DNA of 64,000 nt, taken from positions 2,480,001 through 2,544,000 of the forward strand of contig NZ_CP025249.1 of NCBI RefSeq assembly GCF_009930875.1, read 5' to 3'. Under the pieces are notes generated by a model. That model searched no databases. It worked only from the letters and a program-made list of their open reading frames with translations, and had not been told where the DNA came from. The DNA comes from Actinomyces sp. 432 (GTDB lineage Bacteria; Actinomycetota; Actinomycetes; Actinomycetales; Actinomycetaceae). The translations under genes and the position numbers were made by a program. Shown piece after piece: positions 41,301 to 57,480 of this stretch (the first letter of the stretch is position 1; each line of letters begins with the position of its first letter).

Positions 41301-41929
41301 GACTGGACGCCGGCAACCAGACGGCACACGTCCAGCGCCATTGAGGCCCCCGACCCTCCGGCCATTGAGGAAATGACGAGCACCATGGGCGGCGCCAGAG
41401 GCTCCGGGGGATTCCCCGCACCCGGTACCTTGCCACAGACGCGCGCGGCCTGCTCCTGCACCTCCGGACCGGCCATTCGCGCCAGGGAGGCCTGCACCGC
41501 ACGCGATACCTCGTCCAGTTTCGTGAGCACAAGCAGGCGGCCGATGCCGCGATACTGCCCCGCGCCAACAGACACTGGAAATGTTACATCCCTGGGGCGA
41601 CGCGGCATCCACGTCGCAAGGTGGCGCAACCCGGCCGTGCTGTTCTGCTGCACCCGGCCCGTCAGCGCCCGGTCAACCACGGAATAGTCGCCGTTAGCGA
41701 TACCGCAGCCCACATACGCACCGCCCTGCTGCGTCACGGTTCGCACGGCGTCCGGGTCCTGGGGGTCCACCGGCTCCTCCTGTAGGGGCGTGTCCACGCT
41801 CAAGAACTGCCAGCACTCGGGTATCTCCCCGATGCCGTGTACGGCGAGGTCGGCCCGGATCTGATCCATCATGTACGCCAGTGTCTTAGCGCCCGAGCCA
41901 CCGCAACCGATGACTAGAACCTTATGCAT
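38344..41929 (-). CDS. Tubulin/FtsZ-like GTPase (Tubulin_2 type, two apparent frameshifts)
   Basis: About 1195 aa. The N-terminal 380 residues form a tubulin-like domain: a glycine-rich phosphate-binding start VLVIGCGGSGAKTLAYMM (residues 5-22) and the tubulin-type signature SSMAGGSGAS at 187-196. A long helical C-terminal region follows. The frame breaks twice in G4 runs that need five G: near 39887 (PPERG into QVAAVPARFATAHNEVV) and near 39633 (IAAQG into EVPNPARATVRLQPSVLL). Without these the gene would appear as two or three proteins. The family resembles long tubulin-like proteins found beside vWA and GTPase genes in actinobacteria. It may polymerise or act as a GTP-dependent switch. Confidence 0.75.
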
Positions 41930-42039
41930 TTCCGTGTAGTCCTTTCCGCCCGCGATCTCACCGGGGGGCGCCCTGGGGGTACGGGTGGCCCGCCAAGGGC
42001 CAAGTTATCGCGCGCGCCATATCGGTGCGCGGTATGTCA
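41930..42039. other. Spacer between the membrane vWA gene and the tubulin-like gene
   Basis: 110 bp within the operon, with a 6-bp hairpin (TGGCCC / GGGCCA near 41986-42002). It may carry an internal promoter, but none can be placed. Confidence 0.4.
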
Positions 42040-44748
42040 CTATCCGAACGGGGATGAGTCCTCGGCGGGAGCGGAGCCCCCTAGAGGCGCCGAGTCACCG
42101 AAGGGATTGGCCCCATCCGGGCCCGGGTCTGCGGCGCCCGCATCTGCCCCCAGCCCGGCGCCCGCATCCTGGGCCACGGCCGGGCGGGACGAACTCGCGA
42201 CCGAGGCGACCGCCGTCCCCAGGTGCTCTCTGGCGTCGGCCACCACCTTCTCGATCGCCTCCGGGGCCGCCGAGGCGAGCAGTACCAGCAGCGTTACGTG
42301 CTTGGGCGAGTCCGGCTGATCAAGGATCGCGACCCAGTTCCCGCGCACCGCCAGCGGCAGCACGGCGTGGCCGTCTCGAGCGCCGCCGGCCGCGCCGGAT
42401 ACGGACGGGGCCGCGGCGTCGGCCAGGATCACGTAGGGCGGCGCGGTGGGGGACATCCCCGCCACTGCCCGCAGGCGGTAGCCCGCAAGCGAGTACTCGC
42501 GCTGCCGCCGGGGCAGGGAGTGCATCGTCAGGTCCTCGGGGCCGAAGTCGATGGAGCCGACGCCGCCGGCCTGCGGAACCTCGACCACCTTCGTCCCGGC
42601 GATCAGTGTTCCCGCGGGGATTCGTGCCGACAGCGACTTGAACAGGTAGAGCAGCGCCAGGGGAATGCCGATGCCCGCGACCAGGGCGATGGCGAAGGTG
42701 CTCCACGTGGTGGCGACGTTGAGCGGCCGGCGCATCTCCGCGGTCATGGGGACCTCGATGACCTGCACCCGGTCGGGTTCGTCCAGCGGCGAGACCGAGA
42801 CCTTGACGGTACCCGTCACGGCACCGTTGGCCTGACCGCCGACGCTCAGCGTGAGCGGGAGCGATGCCTTGACGCCGTCAGCCGCGCTTACGCACTGCTC
42901 GGGCGTGGAGGCCGCGGCGCTCACCGTGATGTCGCCGGCCCCCTGGGGGGCGCCCGTGAGCTTAAGCGAATCCGCGCCCACCCAGACGCATCCGGGACCG
43001 GTGACATCCAGCTCGGCCGTCGCGGTCGTCTCCTTCTCGAGTCTTCCAAAGTCGATCGTGGCACCCAGCTCGGGGAAGTTCGACGGCGGGTTCACGGTCA
43101 CCGGGACCGAGCTGGTGGTCGGGTCCAGCTGCGTGCCCGGAACCGTCTTTCCGCCGTCGGTCGCATCCGCGGTCGTCACCGTCACTGAGGTCGTAACCGC
43201 TCCCGTGCCCACGGCGACGTCCTCGCCGATTGCGAGCTCCACCGGCTGCTCGATGTCGCCCAGGTCGTCCGAGTCCAGCAGCGTGTGCTCCTCCCCCGCG
43301 GCATCCGTCAGCGTCACGGAGTAGGAGACCGAGCCGGTGAACTTGTCAGCCCGCACTACATCGCCGTCGACACGGGACAGCAGCACGATGGTCGCCTCCA
43401 CGCTCTCTCCCTGGCGCAGCGTGGTGGTCTCCAGGTCCTTCCAGCTCAGCGTGAGCGGTGACGTCAGGTGCAGGTTCACATGCACCTGCTTGTCCTCGGA
43501 CTGCGCCCGCGTGTCGACGAAGGCGATCCGCCACTGCCCGTCCCAGGCCTTGGAGGTGGCCGCGTCAAGGTCGATCTCCAGTGTGCGCCGAGTGCGCCAC
43601 TGGTAGCTGATGCCGTCGGCGGGCTGTGCGTCGCCCGCCTGCGCCGACAGGATCATCGGCGCAGACGCCCCCGGCGGGTACAGGTATGCGTCCAGGTCAT
43701 CCACGTCCGTTGTGGCCAGCACGTGCACCGTGTCCACCGACTTGTCCAGGACGAAGGACAGCTCGCCGTCGGCGCAGACCTGCCCCTGGCAGATCTCGAC
43801 CGAGGACGAGCGGACCGTGTCCCCAGGGGTCCCGATCGCGTCGAATGCGAGCAGGAGCTGGTCTATGCCGCCCGCCGTGTAGAAGGCGCCCGGCGGGGAG
43901 GACAGGGCCCCGCATGACTCAAGCCCGGCAGAAGCGGCGTTATCTCCGCCGGCGAGCGTCACCCGGCGCATCAGCGTCAGGTCGGTGTCTCCTGCCTCCA
44001 GCCCAATTCCCAGGAGCACCACGCCCGAGCCGCGGAGCTGATCGGCGAGCCCGGTGTCGCGGCAGATGTCCGCAACACCTGCGGCCTCTGCCCGTGCCAC
44101 GCCGGACTCCTCGTCCAGCGATACGCCCGGCGCATAGGGCTTCTCACTGCCGATGGCGTCACGGACCGCGCGCGTGTCCCGCACGTCCAGGTCGAAGGCG
44201 CCGTCGGAGAACCAGGCGATCGCACGGCAGCCCGACTCGTCATGATCCACGAGGTCCTGCCGGGCCCCCTCCAGCGCAGTCCAGTAGTCGGTGTCGTAGT
44301 CCCGGATGTCTGAGCCAATCGCCTCGACCGACTGCTTGACAGCCGCGACGTTGTCCGGGGAGATCCCGGTCCACTCGCCTACAGGTGCGTAGGAGTCGGA
44401 GAATCCGGCGACGCGGACATCCACCACCGCACCGCTGCGTTCCGAGAAGTCGGCGAGGCGCTCGGCGAGATAGCTCGCGGCCTGTACCCGGGTGCCCTCC
44501 GGGTCGGTTTCGCGCAGTGACCCCGACTGGTCCAGGAGCAGCAGCAGGGACCCGCTTCCCCGCCCGACGAGGCAGGCTCCGAAGTCATCCATGCCAGAGC
44601 GCGGCGGCGTGGCCGGCTCCTCGTCGGCGGCCGCCCGCGGCGGAGCTGCCAGCAGCGTCAGGCCGAGGCAGACGGCTCCCACCAGCGCGATCAGGCAGCG
44701 CAGGATCCCCCTGCGGCGCAGCTCGGGCCGTACCGTGCTCCCTGCCAT
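42040..44748 (-). CDS. Membrane-anchored extracellular vWA protein with cytosolic tail
   Basis: A 902-aa type I membrane protein. A Sec-type signal peptide (GILRCLIALVGAVCLGLTLL, cleavage near AAA/DEE) is followed by a vWA domain with the metal site LLLDQSGSLRE near residue 70 and SDGAFDLDVRD. Further on come Ig-like beta domains (such as GSVSYSVTLTDAAGEEHTLL). One TM helix lies at about 681-703 (TFAIALVAGIGIPLALLYLF), then a 199-residue cytosolic tail ending in repeated (D/G)-P-F-G motifs (GANPFGDSAP, EDSSPFG). The ATG at 44748 is used; a GTG two codons earlier overlaps the upstream stop as GTGA. The architecture suggests a sensor linking the surface to the cytosolic GTPase and tubulin-like proteins (inference). 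Confidence 0.75.
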   Translation of the reverse strand: MAGSTVRPELRRRGILRCLIALVGAVCLGLTLLAAPPRAAADEEPATPPRSGMDDFGACLVGRGSGSLLLLLDQSGSLRETDPEGTRVQAASYLAERLADFSERSGAVVDVRVAGFSDSYAPVGEWTGISPDNVAAVKQSVEAIGSDIRDYDTDYWTALEGARQDLVDHDESGCRAIAWFSDGAFDLDVRDTRAVRDAIGSEKPYAPGVSLDEESGVARAEAAGVADICRDTGLADQLRGSGVVLLGIGLEAGDTDLTLMRRVTLAGGDNAASAGLESCGALSSPPGAFYTAGGIDQLLLAFDAIGTPGDTVRSSSVEICQGQVCADGELSFVLDKSVDTVHVLATTDVDDLDAYLYPPGASAPMILSAQAGDAQPADGISYQWRTRRTLEIDLDAATSKAWDGQWRIAFVDTRAQSEDKQVHVNLHLTSPLTLSWKDLETTTLRQGESVEATIVLLSRVDGDVVRADKFTGSVSYSVTLTDAAGEEHTLLDSDDLGDIEQPVELAIGEDVAVGTGAVTTSVTVTTADATDGGKTVPGTQLDPTTSSVPVTVNPPSNFPELGATIDFGRLEKETTATAELDVTGPGCVWVGADSLKLTGAPQGAGDITVSAAASTPEQCVSAADGVKASLPLTLSVGGQANGAVTGTVKVSVSPLDEPDRVQVIEVPMTAEMRRPLNVATTWSTFAIALVAGIGIPLALLYLFKSLSARIPAGTLIAGTKVVEVPQAGGVGSIDFGPEDLTMHSLPRRQREYSLAGYRLRAVAGMSPTAPPYVILADAAAPSVSGAAGGARDGHAVLPLAVRGNWVAILDQPDSPKHVTLLVLLASAAPEAIEKVVADAREHLGTAVASVASSSRPAVAQDAGAGLGADAGAADPGPDGANPFGDSAPLGGSAPAEDSSPFG

Positions 44749-44750
44749 GC

Positions 44751-45245
44751 TCACAGCCTCCCCACGTACAGGGCGATCCGCACAGCCGCCGCGACGACGG
44801 CGACGACGGCAAGCACCACGCTGAACCGGTGGAACATGACAGCGCGCTTCTTGTAGAGGTACCACGGGTTCGCCTGCCGCTGGGCGTCCTTGACCACGAA
44901 GAGCGTTGCGAGTCCCAGGCCGACCAGCGCGGCGAGCGCCCACGCAACTGCGGCGACGGCGATCTGCTCGAACAGGATAGCGAGCACGAGTCCCAGCGTA
45001 GACGCGGCCAGGGATCCGGCGAGTAGCCCCACCGGCGCACTGGTCGTGGCGTACCCGGCCGTAGTCTCCGCCGCCCGGCCTGCAAACGCGCTAGCCGAGC
45101 CCTCGCCCCCGCCCTCAAGCGGGGCTTGCGCATCGAATACACCGTGCGGCTGCGGGTCCTGATCGGCCCCCGGAGCCGAGGAGGGCGTCTTGGCCTGACT
45201 GTCCCACGCCCCCAGCGCGGGTGAGTCCGATCTTGGCGACGTCAT
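44751..45245 (-). CDS. Small three-TM membrane protein
   Basis: A 164-aa protein with a disordered N-terminal 68 residues. Three hydrophobic segments follow: about 71-94 (PVGLLAGSLAASTLGLVLAI), 96-118 (AVAAVAWALAALVGLGLATL) and 138-160 (FSVVLAVVAVVAAAVRIALY). The last two are separated by a basic loop (KDAQRQANPWYLYKKRAVMF). Its stop overlaps the GTG of the membrane vWA gene, so the two proteins may act together in the membrane. Function unknown. Confidence 0.7.
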   Translation of the reverse strand: MTSPRSDSPALGAWDSQAKTPSSAPGADQDPQPHGVFDAQAPLEGGGEGSASAFAGRAAETTAGYATTSAPVGLLAGSLAASTLGLVLAILFEQIAVAAVAWALAALVGLGLATLFVVKDAQRQANPWYLYKKRAVMFHRFSVVLAVVAVVAAAVRIALYVGRL

Positions 45246-45433
45246 CGTAGACGACTTCCTTCCAGGTCCAGGGCGGCCGCATTGCGCACCCGCAGGGCGT
45301 CATGTCCGGGCACGGGCCACGTGGCCGACTGCCCGGGGCCCAAGCGTAGTACTTCCATCACTCTCATACTCGATTGCCAGTAGTCAATTCCGGGCGCCCC
45401 ACTGCCCCAGCACCCTAAGCACCCTGCGAGCCC

Positions 45434-46285
45434 TCAGAACACTGTGTACTCGGTCCGGGAGACGGTGAAGCCGGAGCCGGTGACCTGATTCCAGCAGGTC
45501 ATACCGCTCTCCCGCGAAGTACAGGCGAACGTGTCATTCGCTGCTGACGAGCCGTAGTCGAGCGTGATCAGCACGCCATCGGCGCTACCGATGAAGTCAT
45601 TCCCGCAGCTGAGCGAGGCCCAGCCGTCGGCAACACCGATGGAGAATAGGGACTGGCTGCAATCCTCCTGGCCGGCCTCGGCGTAATACCGCTCCGCCAC
45701 CGAGCAGCCGACGATGTCATCATGCAGCTCGCAGGAGATGTTCTGCGAGGGGCTCTGAATCCAGAAGGCCTCGACCGCGTCGTCCGGCGCCGGGCTGACA
45801 AGGTCCCCGGCCGACGGATCCTGTGTGTCGGCGGCGTTACCCGAGTGGCTGGTGTCGCTGAGCGTGGTAAGCACCCCGTAGGCGCACTGGTAGAGCATGA
45901 ACAGCGCGACCAGGACCAGCACAACCACCAGGATCGCTCGCGGGCCCCCGCTGCGCTTCGGTTGCGCCATGGGCTGGGGCGGGACTCCGGGCTGGGACGG
46001 CACTCCAGACCGGGGCGGTACTCCGGGCCGGGGTGGCACCGGTCCCGCAGCCGGGGTCATGGCGCCGCCGGGCGGCTGCTGCGCGCCCTGGTGCTGCTCC
46101 CACGCGCGCCGTACCTCGGACGAACCGAGCGACAGGATCCACTGGCGCAGGCCCTCCGGGCATGCCGGATTGACCACGATTCGCGCATGCAGCTCCGGGT
46201 AGTTGTCGGCGAGCTCCTCGAGCCTGTCCGGGCTGGTTTTAGGGGAGGAGGCGTCATTGGCCGCGTCACCGGGAATCATGTCCAT
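45434..46285 (-). CDS. Membrane protein with LRV-like N-terminus and secreted Cys-rich C-terminus
   Basis: A 283-aa protein. Residues 14-66 (LEELADNYPELHARIVVNPA, then GLRQWILSLG) resemble the variant leucine-rich-repeat module found at the N-terminus of actinobacterial regulatory membrane proteins. A Pro-rich linker and one TM helix (about 117-138, AILVVVLVLVALFMLYQCAY) follow. The extracellular C-terminal domain begins FWIQSPSQNISCELHDDIVG and has paired cysteines (SCELH, GCSVAE, DCSQS, SCGND, ACTSRES, TCWNQ), resembling DUF6636-type domains. The ATG at 46285 is preceded by AGGAGG. It lies between rpoC and the vWA/tubulin-like genes with a 188-nt gap, so its membership of that operon is uncertain. 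Confidence 0.7.
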   Translation of the reverse strand: MDMIPGDAANDASSPKTSPDRLEELADNYPELHARIVVNPACPEGLRQWILSLGSSEVRRAWEQHQGAQQPPGGAMTPAAGPVPPRPGVPPRSGVPSQPGVPPQPMAQPKRSGGPRAILVVVLVLVALFMLYQCAYGVLTTLSDTSHSGNAADTQDPSAGDLVSPAPDDAVEAFWIQSPSQNISCELHDDIVGCSVAERYYAEAGQEDCSQSLFSIGVADGWASLSCGNDFIGSADGVLITLDYGSSAANDTFACTSRESGMTCWNQVTGSGFTVSRTEYTVF

Positions 46286-46397
46286 CGTGTCCTCCTGGCT
46301 CAGGTCCGCGCGGCGGCGGCGTGCGCTCCACGTTGCGCACGCCGCCGTTACTGTGGGCGACACTACATCATGCCGCGCGAGCGCGGGCCCGTGTAGC

Positions 46398-46438
46398 GAG
46401 TTGGCCCCGGCGAGCGGAGTGCTCGCCGGGGCCAACTC
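46398..46438 (-). terminator. Hairpin terminator after rpoC
   Basis: A perfect 18-bp inverted repeat (46398-46415 with 46421-46438) with a 5-nt loop, about 50 nt past the rpoC stop. It should isolate the downstream accessory operon from rpoBC transcription. Confidence 0.85.
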
Positions 46439-46488
46439 ACAAGCGGCAACGGTGCGGCGGCTGCCCGCCGCCCGTCAGCTTCGGGGTG

Positions 46489-50456
<3,968 letters not shown>

Positions 50457-50585
50457 AGTTCCTACTTCCGAATCAGAGTGGTCAGCTCAAAAGTCTTGGG
50501 GTCCCCGCACCGCGGTTCCACGGCGGCACAGGGCCCGATGGCCTGCGGGAGCGGCCGACGGCGCCCCTCCCGCAGGCGTTGAGGG

Positions 50586-54104
<3,519 letters not shown>

Positions 54105-54451
54105 AGGGGATCCTTCCCTCATCTCGGGGACCACTCTGCGTACACTGCGGTGCGGGTCCGGGCGACCGCCACCCTTTTCCCTTCCGGTTATTCCCTTCCG
54201 GTTGGTCCAGCCATCCGGCTGACCGTTGGGCAGCGCCACTGGGGCCAGTACACACAAGGTACGCGAAGAGCTAGCCTACACGCTCACGCCGCACCGATCC
54301 ACGCCGAGGCGGTGTTCCTCCTTGCGATTCCCGCCACAATCCCCCATACTGCCCCGCGCTCTGGCGGTACCCGCTCTCCCCGCACCGGCTCCGCCCCGCG
54401 GCAAGCAGGCGTTTGGACCGCCCCAACCAGGCGGGTCCGTCACGTATGTAC

Positions 54452-54490
54452 GACGTCGCCCCGACCACGCATAGCGGTCGGGGCGACGTC
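54452..54490 (-). terminator. Hairpin after rplL
   Basis: A perfect 15-bp stem (54452-54466 with 54476-54490) with a 9-nt loop, about 60 nt past the rplL stop and before rpoB. It may partly terminate, lowering rpoBC expression relative to rplJL, as in other bacteria. Confidence 0.75.
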
Positions 54491-54547
54491 GGTGCTTATG
54501 CGATCCCCGACGGCGTCGGCTCGGTGCCGGCCCCGCCGGGGCCGGGA

Positions 54548-54933
54548 TCACTTGAGGGTGACGGTGGCGCCGGCGCCCTCGAGCTGGGCCTTGGCCTTCT
54601 CGGCAGCGTCCTTGGCGGCGCCCTCGAGGATGGCCTTGGGGGCGGCCTCAACGAGGTCCTTGGCCTCCTTCAGGCCGAGGGAGGTCAGGGCGCGCACCTC
54701 CTTGATGACCTGGATCTTCTTGTCGCCGGCGGACTCGAGGATGACGTCGAACTCGGTCTTCTCCTCCTCGGCGGCCGGGGCGGCGGCACCGGGGCGGCAG
54801 CGACGACGGCGGCGGCCGGGGCGGCGGCGGTCACGTCGAAGGTCTCCTCAAAGGCCTTGACGAACTCGGACAGCTCGATGAGGGAGAGCTCCTTGAAGGC
54901 CTCGATGAGCTCGTCGGTGGTCAGCTTCGCCAT
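54548..54933 (-). CDS. rplL: 50S ribosomal protein L7/L12 (one apparent frameshift)
   Basis: The stalk protein that recruits translation GTPases. The N-terminal dimerisation domain [20 protein letters not shown] is intact. In the hinge near 54795 the frame is lost: GCCGCCCCGGTGCC needs one more C to read [18 protein letters not shown] and the normal C-terminal domain ending GATVTLK at 54548. Restoring the base gives 128 aa. This is another C5-to-C4 loss in an essential gene. It follows rplJ by 84 nt. Confidence 0.93.
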
Positions 54934-55017
54934 GATGGGGCGTTCCTTCCTGGAAAAGGGGTCCTGCACCGCTTTTGCGCGCAGGGAAGTGGTGTTGGTG
55001 TTGGTGGCGCACGCGGC

Positions 55018-55539
55018 TCAGGCCGCGGTCTCCTGCTTCTCGCGCAGGGCGTCGACGGTGCGGACCGCCTTGGAGGCGGGCGCGGCGAACAGGTATGCCG
55101 CCTTGGACAGGGACGCCTTCATAGCACCCGCTGCCTTGGCCAGCAGAACCTCGCGGGACTCCAGCGAGGCGAGCTTGTCAACCTCATCGGCGCTCAGGGC
55201 GTTGCCCTCCATGACGCCGCCCTTGACGATGAGGTTCTTGTTGTCCTTGGCGAAGTCACGCAGCGCCTTGGCCGCCTCCACCGGCTCGCCGGTGACGAAC
55301 GTAAGTGCCGTGGGGCCCTTCAAGTCGTCCACGATCGCGTCGAGTCCGACGCGCCGCGCCGCAATGGCAGCAAGCGTGTTCTTCGCCACGGTGTACTCGG
55401 CGTTGCCGGCGAGCGAGCGGCGCAATTCCTTGAGGTCGGCGACGCTCAGCCCACGGTACTCGGTGAGCAGAACGGCGTTGGCCTCACGGAATTTGTCCGC
55501 CAGCTGTGCAACAGCCGCGTCCTTCTCAGGCCTTGCCAT
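55018..55539 (-). CDS. rplJ: 50S ribosomal protein L10
   Basis: L10 anchors L7/L12 dimers to the ribosome. The 173-aa product starts [20 protein letters not shown] and contains [20 protein letters not shown] and [12 protein letters not shown]. The ATG at 55539 has GGAGGGCCC upstream; the in-frame upstream extension crosses the leader hairpin and is not coding. It is preceded by an attenuator-like leader and the lipoprotein/kinase cargo instead of rplA. Confidence 0.97.
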   Translation of the reverse strand: MARPEKDAAVAQLADKFREANAVLLTEYRGLSVADLKELRRSLAGNAEYTVAKNTLAAIAARRVGLDAIVDDLKGPTALTFVTGEPVEAAKALRDFAKDNKNLIVKGGVMEGNALSADEVDKLASLESREVLLAKAAGAMKASLSKAAYLFAAPASKAVRTVDALREKQETAA

Positions 55540-55582
55540 GGGCCCTCCTTCCGTGGTCTGCCACAGGCTCCGGCACTGAAAA

Positions 55583-55608
55583 AGCCCCGCGCCGGTGGGC
55601 ACGGGGCT
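55583..55608 (-). promoter_or_regulatory. rplJ leader attenuator hairpin
   Basis: Reading on the minus strand, AGCCCCG, a 12-nt loop and CGGGGCT are followed directly by a T run, 40-70 nt before the rplJ start. This is an intrinsic-terminator shape in the L10 leader position. Autoregulation of rplJ by L10 or L10-L12 binding to leader RNA is known in bacteria. The mechanism here is inferred. Confidence 0.75.
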
Positions 55609-55829
55609 CGCTTGTGCACTCAGAGTACTCGGCGTACTCCGAGAGCCGCTGGCGGCTCGTTCTCACCTGCGCCGGCTCCGCCACATGCGGACTTGGCCCC
55701 GCCTGCGCGGGGAACCTGCGGTCTTTGGCAGGCGCCACCATACACGCGCCCACACCCAGGCGCGCAAGCCCATCGGGGCCCTGCGGCGGTGCTTTCGGTC
55801 ACGGCCGGGCGCCCCGGCCGCGCCGGTCC

Positions 55830-57446
55830 TCATCCCGCGACCACGGGCACATCGGTCAGCCGCCAGGGGTAGGCGACGGCGCCTTCCTCCGCGGAGCCGC
55901 CCGGATGGTCCACCACAACGTTGTCCTCCGCGGTGTCCGGCCACACCACGCACACCGTCATCCGCTCCCCCTCACCGAGCTCCTCGGTCAAGTCCAGCTC
56001 GGTCAGGGCGCGGTGGGCCGTGGTACCCGCGAGCAGGTAGTCCACGGGGTAGATGCGATCAGAACCGGATAGCAGCGTCAGCCCGCCCGCGGAGAATACG
56101 CTGGCCAAGCCGCCCAGCTCCCCGCGCGCGTTGGCCAACGCGTCACCGGGGTCGTTGACCCAGCCGAGGTTCATAGCCGTCCCGGAACCGCCCTTGCCGC
56201 CCTCCAGCTTCAGCTCCCCAAACAGCAGTCCGTCCCGTCGGGTCACCTGCTCCAGGAAGACGACGACCTGACCGGAATCGGGCTCGGCGGCATCAACAGT
56301 CACTCCGCCGGGCCCACGACCCTGGGGGCCGGCCGGGTCCGGGAGCGTGGTGTCGCCGTCGGAGCGGGACAGGGAGCCGTCGGTGCCGCCGGCGGGGGTG
56401 ATGACGATCTCCACCCTCCGGTTGGCCTGCCGGTGCGCATCGGAATCGTTGGTGACCTTCGGCTCGCTCTCCCCCTTTCCGGAGACGGACACGTCCCAGC
56501 CGCCCAGGTCGGTCAGTTCGCCCAGGCGGCTGGAGACGGCTTGGGCGCGCTGCTCGGACAGGGACTGGTTGTGGGCGTCGTCGCCGACGTCGTCGGTGTG
56601 CCCGATGATCTCCAGGTCGCCGCCGTCATACTCGGATATGGTCTGTGCGACGCCGGAGAGGACGGCATCGGCAGCGGCGGACAGCTCGGCGGAGTCGGAG
56701 TCGAAGGTTATGTCACTGGAGACCTCGACGGTGGTCTCCTCATCGGTGGTAAGGCCGCTGGAGGAACCGTCAAGCGCCTCGGCGTAGCGCTCCAGCGGCA
56801 CCGGGGCGCGCAACGGGGCGTGCGGGTTGGCGGCGGCAACAATTGCGTCAACGTCGAGCCTGGGCGCGCCGTCGGCGTCGGCATCCACCACCGCCACCTG
56901 TGCGAAGCCGAAGCCCGAGAGGAAGACCGTGACCGTGTCGACGTCGACCGGCCCGAAGGTCGCGCGCAGGTCCAGGCCCTGGCCGGGCTGAAGCGGCTTG
57001 AACAATCCCTGCAGGCTGGTGGTGGACCACAGGCGCGACCCGGCGGTGTCAATCAGCCTCAGGGGCTTGTACTCAGCAACCGAGGACAGCAGCGAGCCGA
57101 TCAGCCGCTCGCCGATGCTCACCGCCTGCGTGTTGCTGCCCGCCGATTCCGCGCGAATCGGCAGGATCGCCAGCTCCTCGCCCGCATGCTCGGTGCGCAC
57201 CACGGGGCCGACGGAAAGCAGGATCTCCTGGCCCGCAAGGGTTCCCCTGACCTCAACGGGCCCGTTCACGGCGGCTGAGGCCGTCGCGGATGCTCCGCCG
57301 CCGGCAGTGGGGGTCGCCTGCACCACCGGCGCCTGCCGGTTCTTGCCGCAAGCCGCGACGGCGCCGACGCCGGCGAGTGCCGGCAGCGCCAGCACCATGC
57401 GGCGGGGCAGCCGAGTGTCGGCGCCGGGGCGGGGCCTATCGCGCAT
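55830..57446 (-). CDS. OmpA-domain lipoprotein, paralogue 1
   Basis: A 538-aa lipoprotein: an N-terminal basic region with PRRMVLALPALAGVGAVAAC and the lipobox VAAC near residue 33. After a 240-residue N-terminal domain, an OmpA-like domain (about 285-395) has ITFDSDSAELSAAADAVL, IIGHTDDVGDDAHNQSLSEQ and the peptidoglycan-contact NRRVEIVITP. A 140-residue C-terminal domain ends YPWRLTDVPVVAG, a tail shared with its two paralogues. The ATG at 57446 has AAAGGGGAG upstream. It is the downstream member of the minus-strand pair, with an operator-like motif 35 bp upstream. Likely a surface protein bound to peptidoglycan. Confidence 0.8.
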   Translation of the reverse strand: MRDRPRPGADTRLPRRMVLALPALAGVGAVAACGKNRQAPVVQATPTAGGGASATASAAVNGPVEVRGTLAGQEILLSVGPVVRTEHAGEELAILPIRAESAGSNTQAVSIGERLIGSLLSSVAEYKPLRLIDTAGSRLWSTTSLQGLFKPLQPGQGLDLRATFGPVDVDTVTVFLSGFGFAQVAVVDADADGAPRLDVDAIVAAANPHAPLRAPVPLERYAEALDGSSSGLTTDEETTVEVSSDITFDSDSAELSAAADAVLSGVAQTISEYDGGDLEIIGHTDDVGDDAHNQSLSEQRAQAVSSRLGELTDLGGWDVSVSGKGESEPKVTNDSDAHRQANRRVEIVITPAGGTDGSLSRSDGDTTLPDPAGPQGRGPGGVTVDAAEPDSGQVVVFLEQVTRRDGLLFGELKLEGGKGGSGTAMNLGWVNDPGDALANARGELGGLASVFSAGGLTLLSGSDRIYPVDYLLAGTTAHRALTELDLTEELGEGERMTVCVVWPDTAEDNVVVDHPGGSAEEGAVAYPWRLTDVPVVAG

Positions 57447-57480
57447 GAGCTCCCCTTTCTCATCACCGCTGCTGCGTTCA

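Noticed and set aside
45246-45433. A promoter (TTGACT on the minus strand) upstream of the small membrane protein gene
   Set aside because: No -10 box was found at acceptable spacing.
46437-46488. rpoC extending to 46437
   Set aside because: The final 70 residues of that frame are unconserved; the normal C-terminus lies in the neighbouring frame with its stop at 46489.
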